From assembly GCF_000757485.1 (NCBI RefSeq), contig NZ_JPYO01000035.1, forward strand, positions 56,083 to 120,082: 64,000 nt of DNA, read 5' to 3'. The position numbers and the translations under genes were made by a program. The notes under the pieces were generated by a model. The model saw only the letters and a list, made by a program, of their open reading frames with translations. It ran no database searches and had not been told where the DNA came from. Positions 62,195 to 64,000 of the stretch are shown in pieces. Origin of the DNA: Achromobacter sp. RTa. Lineage in GTDB: Bacteria; Pseudomonadota; Gammaproteobacteria; Burkholderiales; Burkholderiaceae_B. How positions within the stretch are numbered: position 1 is the first letter of the stretch; every line of letters starts with the position of its first letter.

Positions 62195-63181
62195 TTATTC
62201 CGGCTGGATGCCGGCCTGCCGGATCTGTTGGCCCCAGGCGTCGTACTGGGCGCGCACGAACTGCTGCAAGGGATCGCCCGTGGACAGATCGGGCTCCATG
62301 CCCATGGCGCGCAGCTTTTCCTGGATGGCCGGCTCGCGCATCGTCGCGGTGAGCTGTTCCGACCACCAGCTTGCGGCTTCGGGAGCGAGGCCGGCGGGGC
62401 CGGCCACGCCGATCCAGCCGGTCAGGTCCAGGCTGCCCATGCCTAGCTCCTGAGCTGTGGGCACGGACGGCAGGATGGTGGAGCGCTTGGCCGACACCAG
62501 GGCCACCGCGTTCAGGTTGCCGGCGCGGATCTGCGGCAGCACCGCGCCGAGATCGGCGGCCACGAAATCGATGCGCCCGCCCAGCAGGTCGGTCACCGCG
62601 GCCGGCTGGCCCTTGTAGGGCACGCCCAACACTTCGGCTCCCGCGGCTCGGCTGAAGGCCGCGGCCACGACCTGGCCCGTGCCCGAGCCGTAGCCGCTGG
62701 TGACCGCGTTCGGCTTGGCCTTGGCCGCCGCCACCAGTTGGCGCGCATCGCCGTGCTGGCCGGCGGCGCGCGTGACGATGACCACGTCGAAGCGGACCAC
62801 CCGCCCGACCTGGGTGAAGTCTTTCATGGCGTCGTAGCGCTGGAAGGCCTTGGACAGATAGGGGCCGGACGAACTGGTGGCGCTGGAGCTCGGCATCATG
62901 GTGTAGCCGTCGGGCGCGGCGCGCGCCACGGTGTCCACGCCCAGCACGCCCAGCGCGCCGGGCTTGTTCTCGACGACGATCTGCGCGCCGCTGCGGGCGC
63001 GGATATCGTCGAGCACCACGCGCGAAACGTTGTCGATGGTGCTGCCGGCGGGAAAGCCGACGACGAAATGGATCGGCTTGTCCGCCAGCGGGTAGCGCGG
63101 CGCGCCCTGGCTTGCGGCGCCGGCCAGCGCGGGCAGGCACAGCGCAGCGGCGATCAGGGCGGATCGGATATTGTTTTTCAT
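62195..63181 (-). CDS. Bug-family (TctC-like) periplasmic solute-binding protein
   Basis: 328 aa with signal peptide (ALIAAALCLPALAGAAS). YPLADKPIHFVVGFPAGSTI, IVVENKPGALGVLGVDTVAR, SSATSSSGPYLSKAFQ and VLGVPYKGQPAAVTDLLGG are Bug motifs. 29 bp downstream of the CaiB-type CoA-transferase gene with GAGGAGACAA before the ATG. The pair is a common arrangement in Bordetella and relatives; the ligand is probably a carboxylate activated by the CoA-transferase. Confidence 0.93.
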   Translation of the reverse strand: MKNNIRSALIAAALCLPALAGAASQGAPRYPLADKPIHFVVGFPAGSTIDNVSRVVLDDIRARSGAQIVVENKPGALGVLGVDTVARAAPDGYTMMPSSSATSSSGPYLSKAFQRYDAMKDFTQVGRVVRFDVVIVTRAAGQHGDARQLVAAAKAKPNAVTSGYGSGTGQVVAAAFSRAAGAEVLGVPYKGQPAAVTDLLGGRIDFVAADLGAVLPQIRAGNLNAVALVSAKRSTILPSVPTAQELGMGSLDLTGWIGVAGPAGLAPEAASWWSEQLTATMREPAIQEKLRAMGMEPDLSTGDPLQQFVRAQYDAWGQQIRQAGIQPE

Positions 63182-63210
63182 GTTTGTCTCCTCGTGCTTG
63201 GAACCTGGAC

Positions 63211-63999
63211 TCAGGACCTTCGGCCGGCCTGGGCTTCCGCCAGGATTTCGGCCGTGTGTTCGCCCAGGCTGGGCGGGTGCCGCCGGATATCGGCGGGCGT
63301 GCGGCTGAAGCTGACGGGCAGGCCCGCCTGGATCAGGCGCCCTTCGGTGGGGTGCTCGGATTCATGCCAGAAGCCCGTGGCGCGCAGGTGCGGATCGGCC
63401 AGCAGCTCTTCGAAGCCATTGACCGGCGCGTAGGGAATGTCGACGGTGGCCAGCAGCTCGGTCCATTGCGCCGTCGTGCGCTCGCTCAACACGCTTTCGA
63501 CGTAGCTGTACAGCTCGGGGAAATGCTTGCTGCGGCTGTTGAGCGTGAGGTAGCGCGGATCCTGCGCCATCTCGGGATTGCCGGCCAGCGCGAAGAAGCG
63601 CTGCCACTGCGGCGTGGTGTAGGGCACCACGCTCATGTAGCCGTCGCGGGTGCGGAAAGGGCGCCGGTATTCGTTGAGCAGGCGCGTGTAGCCCGCCGGA
63701 CCTTCGGGCGGGACGAAGGTCAGTCCGGCCAGGTGCTCCGGCGCCAGGAAGGCCACCATGCATTCGAACATGGGCACCTCCACGGCCTGGCCGCCCGCGC
63801 CGCGTTCGCGGGCCAGCAGGGCGCTGGTGACGGCGTTGGCGACATACAGCGCCACCACCTTGTCGGCAACCACGGAATTGACGTAGCGCGGCGCATCCGC
63901 GCCCGCGCCGCCCTGCAGCCAGGCCATGCCGGACGCCGCTTGGATGGTGTCGTCGATGGCCGCGCGTCCGGCGTACGGGCCTTGCTCCGAATAGCCGTA
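63211..63999 (-). CDS. CaiB/BaiF-family CoA-transferase (3' part)
   Basis: C-terminal part of a class III CoA-transferase; the 5' end lies past the window edge and the frame is open to the last bases. YGYSEQGPYAGRAAIDDTIQ and AASGMAWLQGG are family motifs around the conserved segment that follows the catalytic Asp (outside or near the edge). Later RPFRTRDGYMSVVPYTTPQW and EHTAEILAEAQAGRRS at the C-terminus. Transfers CoA between organic acids. In an operon with the downstream Bug gene. Confidence 0.92.
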   Translation of the reverse strand, partial: YGYSEQGPYAGRAAIDDTIQAASGMAWLQGGAGADAPRYVNSVVADKVVALYVANAVTSALLARERGAGGQAVEVPMFECMVAFLAPEHLAGLTFVPPEGPAGYTRLLNEYRRPFRTRDGYMSVVPYTTPQWQRFFALAGNPEMAQDPRYLTLNSRSKHFPELYSYVESVLSERTTAQWTELLATVDIPYAPVNGFEELLADPHLRATGFWHESEHPTEGRLIQAGLPVSFSRTPADIRRHPPSLGEHTAEILAEAQAGRRS

Positions 64000-64000
64000 G

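Overview
The window is GC-rich, densely coded DNA from a beta-proteobacterium. Gene content and order point to the Alcaligenaceae, most likely Bordetella or a close relative such as Achromobacter: waaC-waaA next to coaX (the Baf-type pantothenate kinase) and birA, an lpxL pair next to dapF and metK, Bug-type solute-binding proteins, and an SAH riboswitch before ahcY-metF. Genus is an inference from these markers; no 16S or database comparison was possible. No tRNA, rRNA, CRISPR array, transposase or prophage block was seen.

Layout. 1-12354 (+) is a polysaccharide/O-antigen cluster: the end of a WecA-type initiating transferase, several glycosyltransferases, an ABC exporter pair (Wzm/Wzt with a carbohydrate-binding tail on Wzt), UDP-galactopyranose mutase (Glf) and UDP-glucose 4-epimerase (GalE). 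It fits an ABC-exported, probably galactofuranose-containing glycan. A lone wecB (-) and the inner-core genes waaC and waaA (+) follow. 16016-17844 (-) carries a 54-aa membrane peptide, coaX and birA. 17941-21452 (+) is an MCE/Mla-like lipid-transport operon. 21486-26458 holds a hydrolase, a D,D-carboxypeptidase, a D-amino acid transaminase, a DUF493 protein, lipB and a Sel1-repeat protein. lipA (27708-28712) is cut off from lipB by a nested palindromic element and a LacI-like protein without a DNA-binding domain. 28714-32708 (-) is the dTDP-rhamnose operon plus a cobalamin adenosyltransferase. 32917-36011 has a CusF-like copper protein, hslVU and a cysteine-poor dksA.

36138-42720 is a zinc-homeostasis block: a His-rich COG0523/CobW GTPase and zur on the minus strand, and a divergent Zur-boxed operon (56-aa membrane peptide, znuC, znuB, znuA, a DUF1007 protein and a NicO-type permease). 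42717-47149 (-) is lpxL-lpxL-dapF-DUF484-xerC, divergent from metK, which has a structured leader resembling a SAM-II aptamer. 48660-57586 holds two catabolic-looking modules: amidase plus MHS transporter with a double Lrp-type regulator, and Bug protein, leuC/leuD paralogues and a haloacetate-dehalogenase-like hydrolase with a LysR regulator. 57674-62122 has a DUF1289 protein, a GT4 glycosyltransferase and the SAH-riboswitch operon ahcY-holin-like-metF. The window ends with a Bug protein and a truncated CaiB/BaiF CoA-transferase (-).

Themes: envelope biogenesis (O-antigen, inner core, lipid A acylation, lipid trafficking), cofactor synthesis (CoA, biotinylation, lipoate, adenosylcobalamin), a zinc regulon, and an S-adenosylmethionine cycle with RNA-based control apparently at both metK and ahcY. 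The most notable signals are the zinc block with its two small or atypical members, the metK leader, two families of nested inverted repeats, and the LacI-like protein lacking its HTH.
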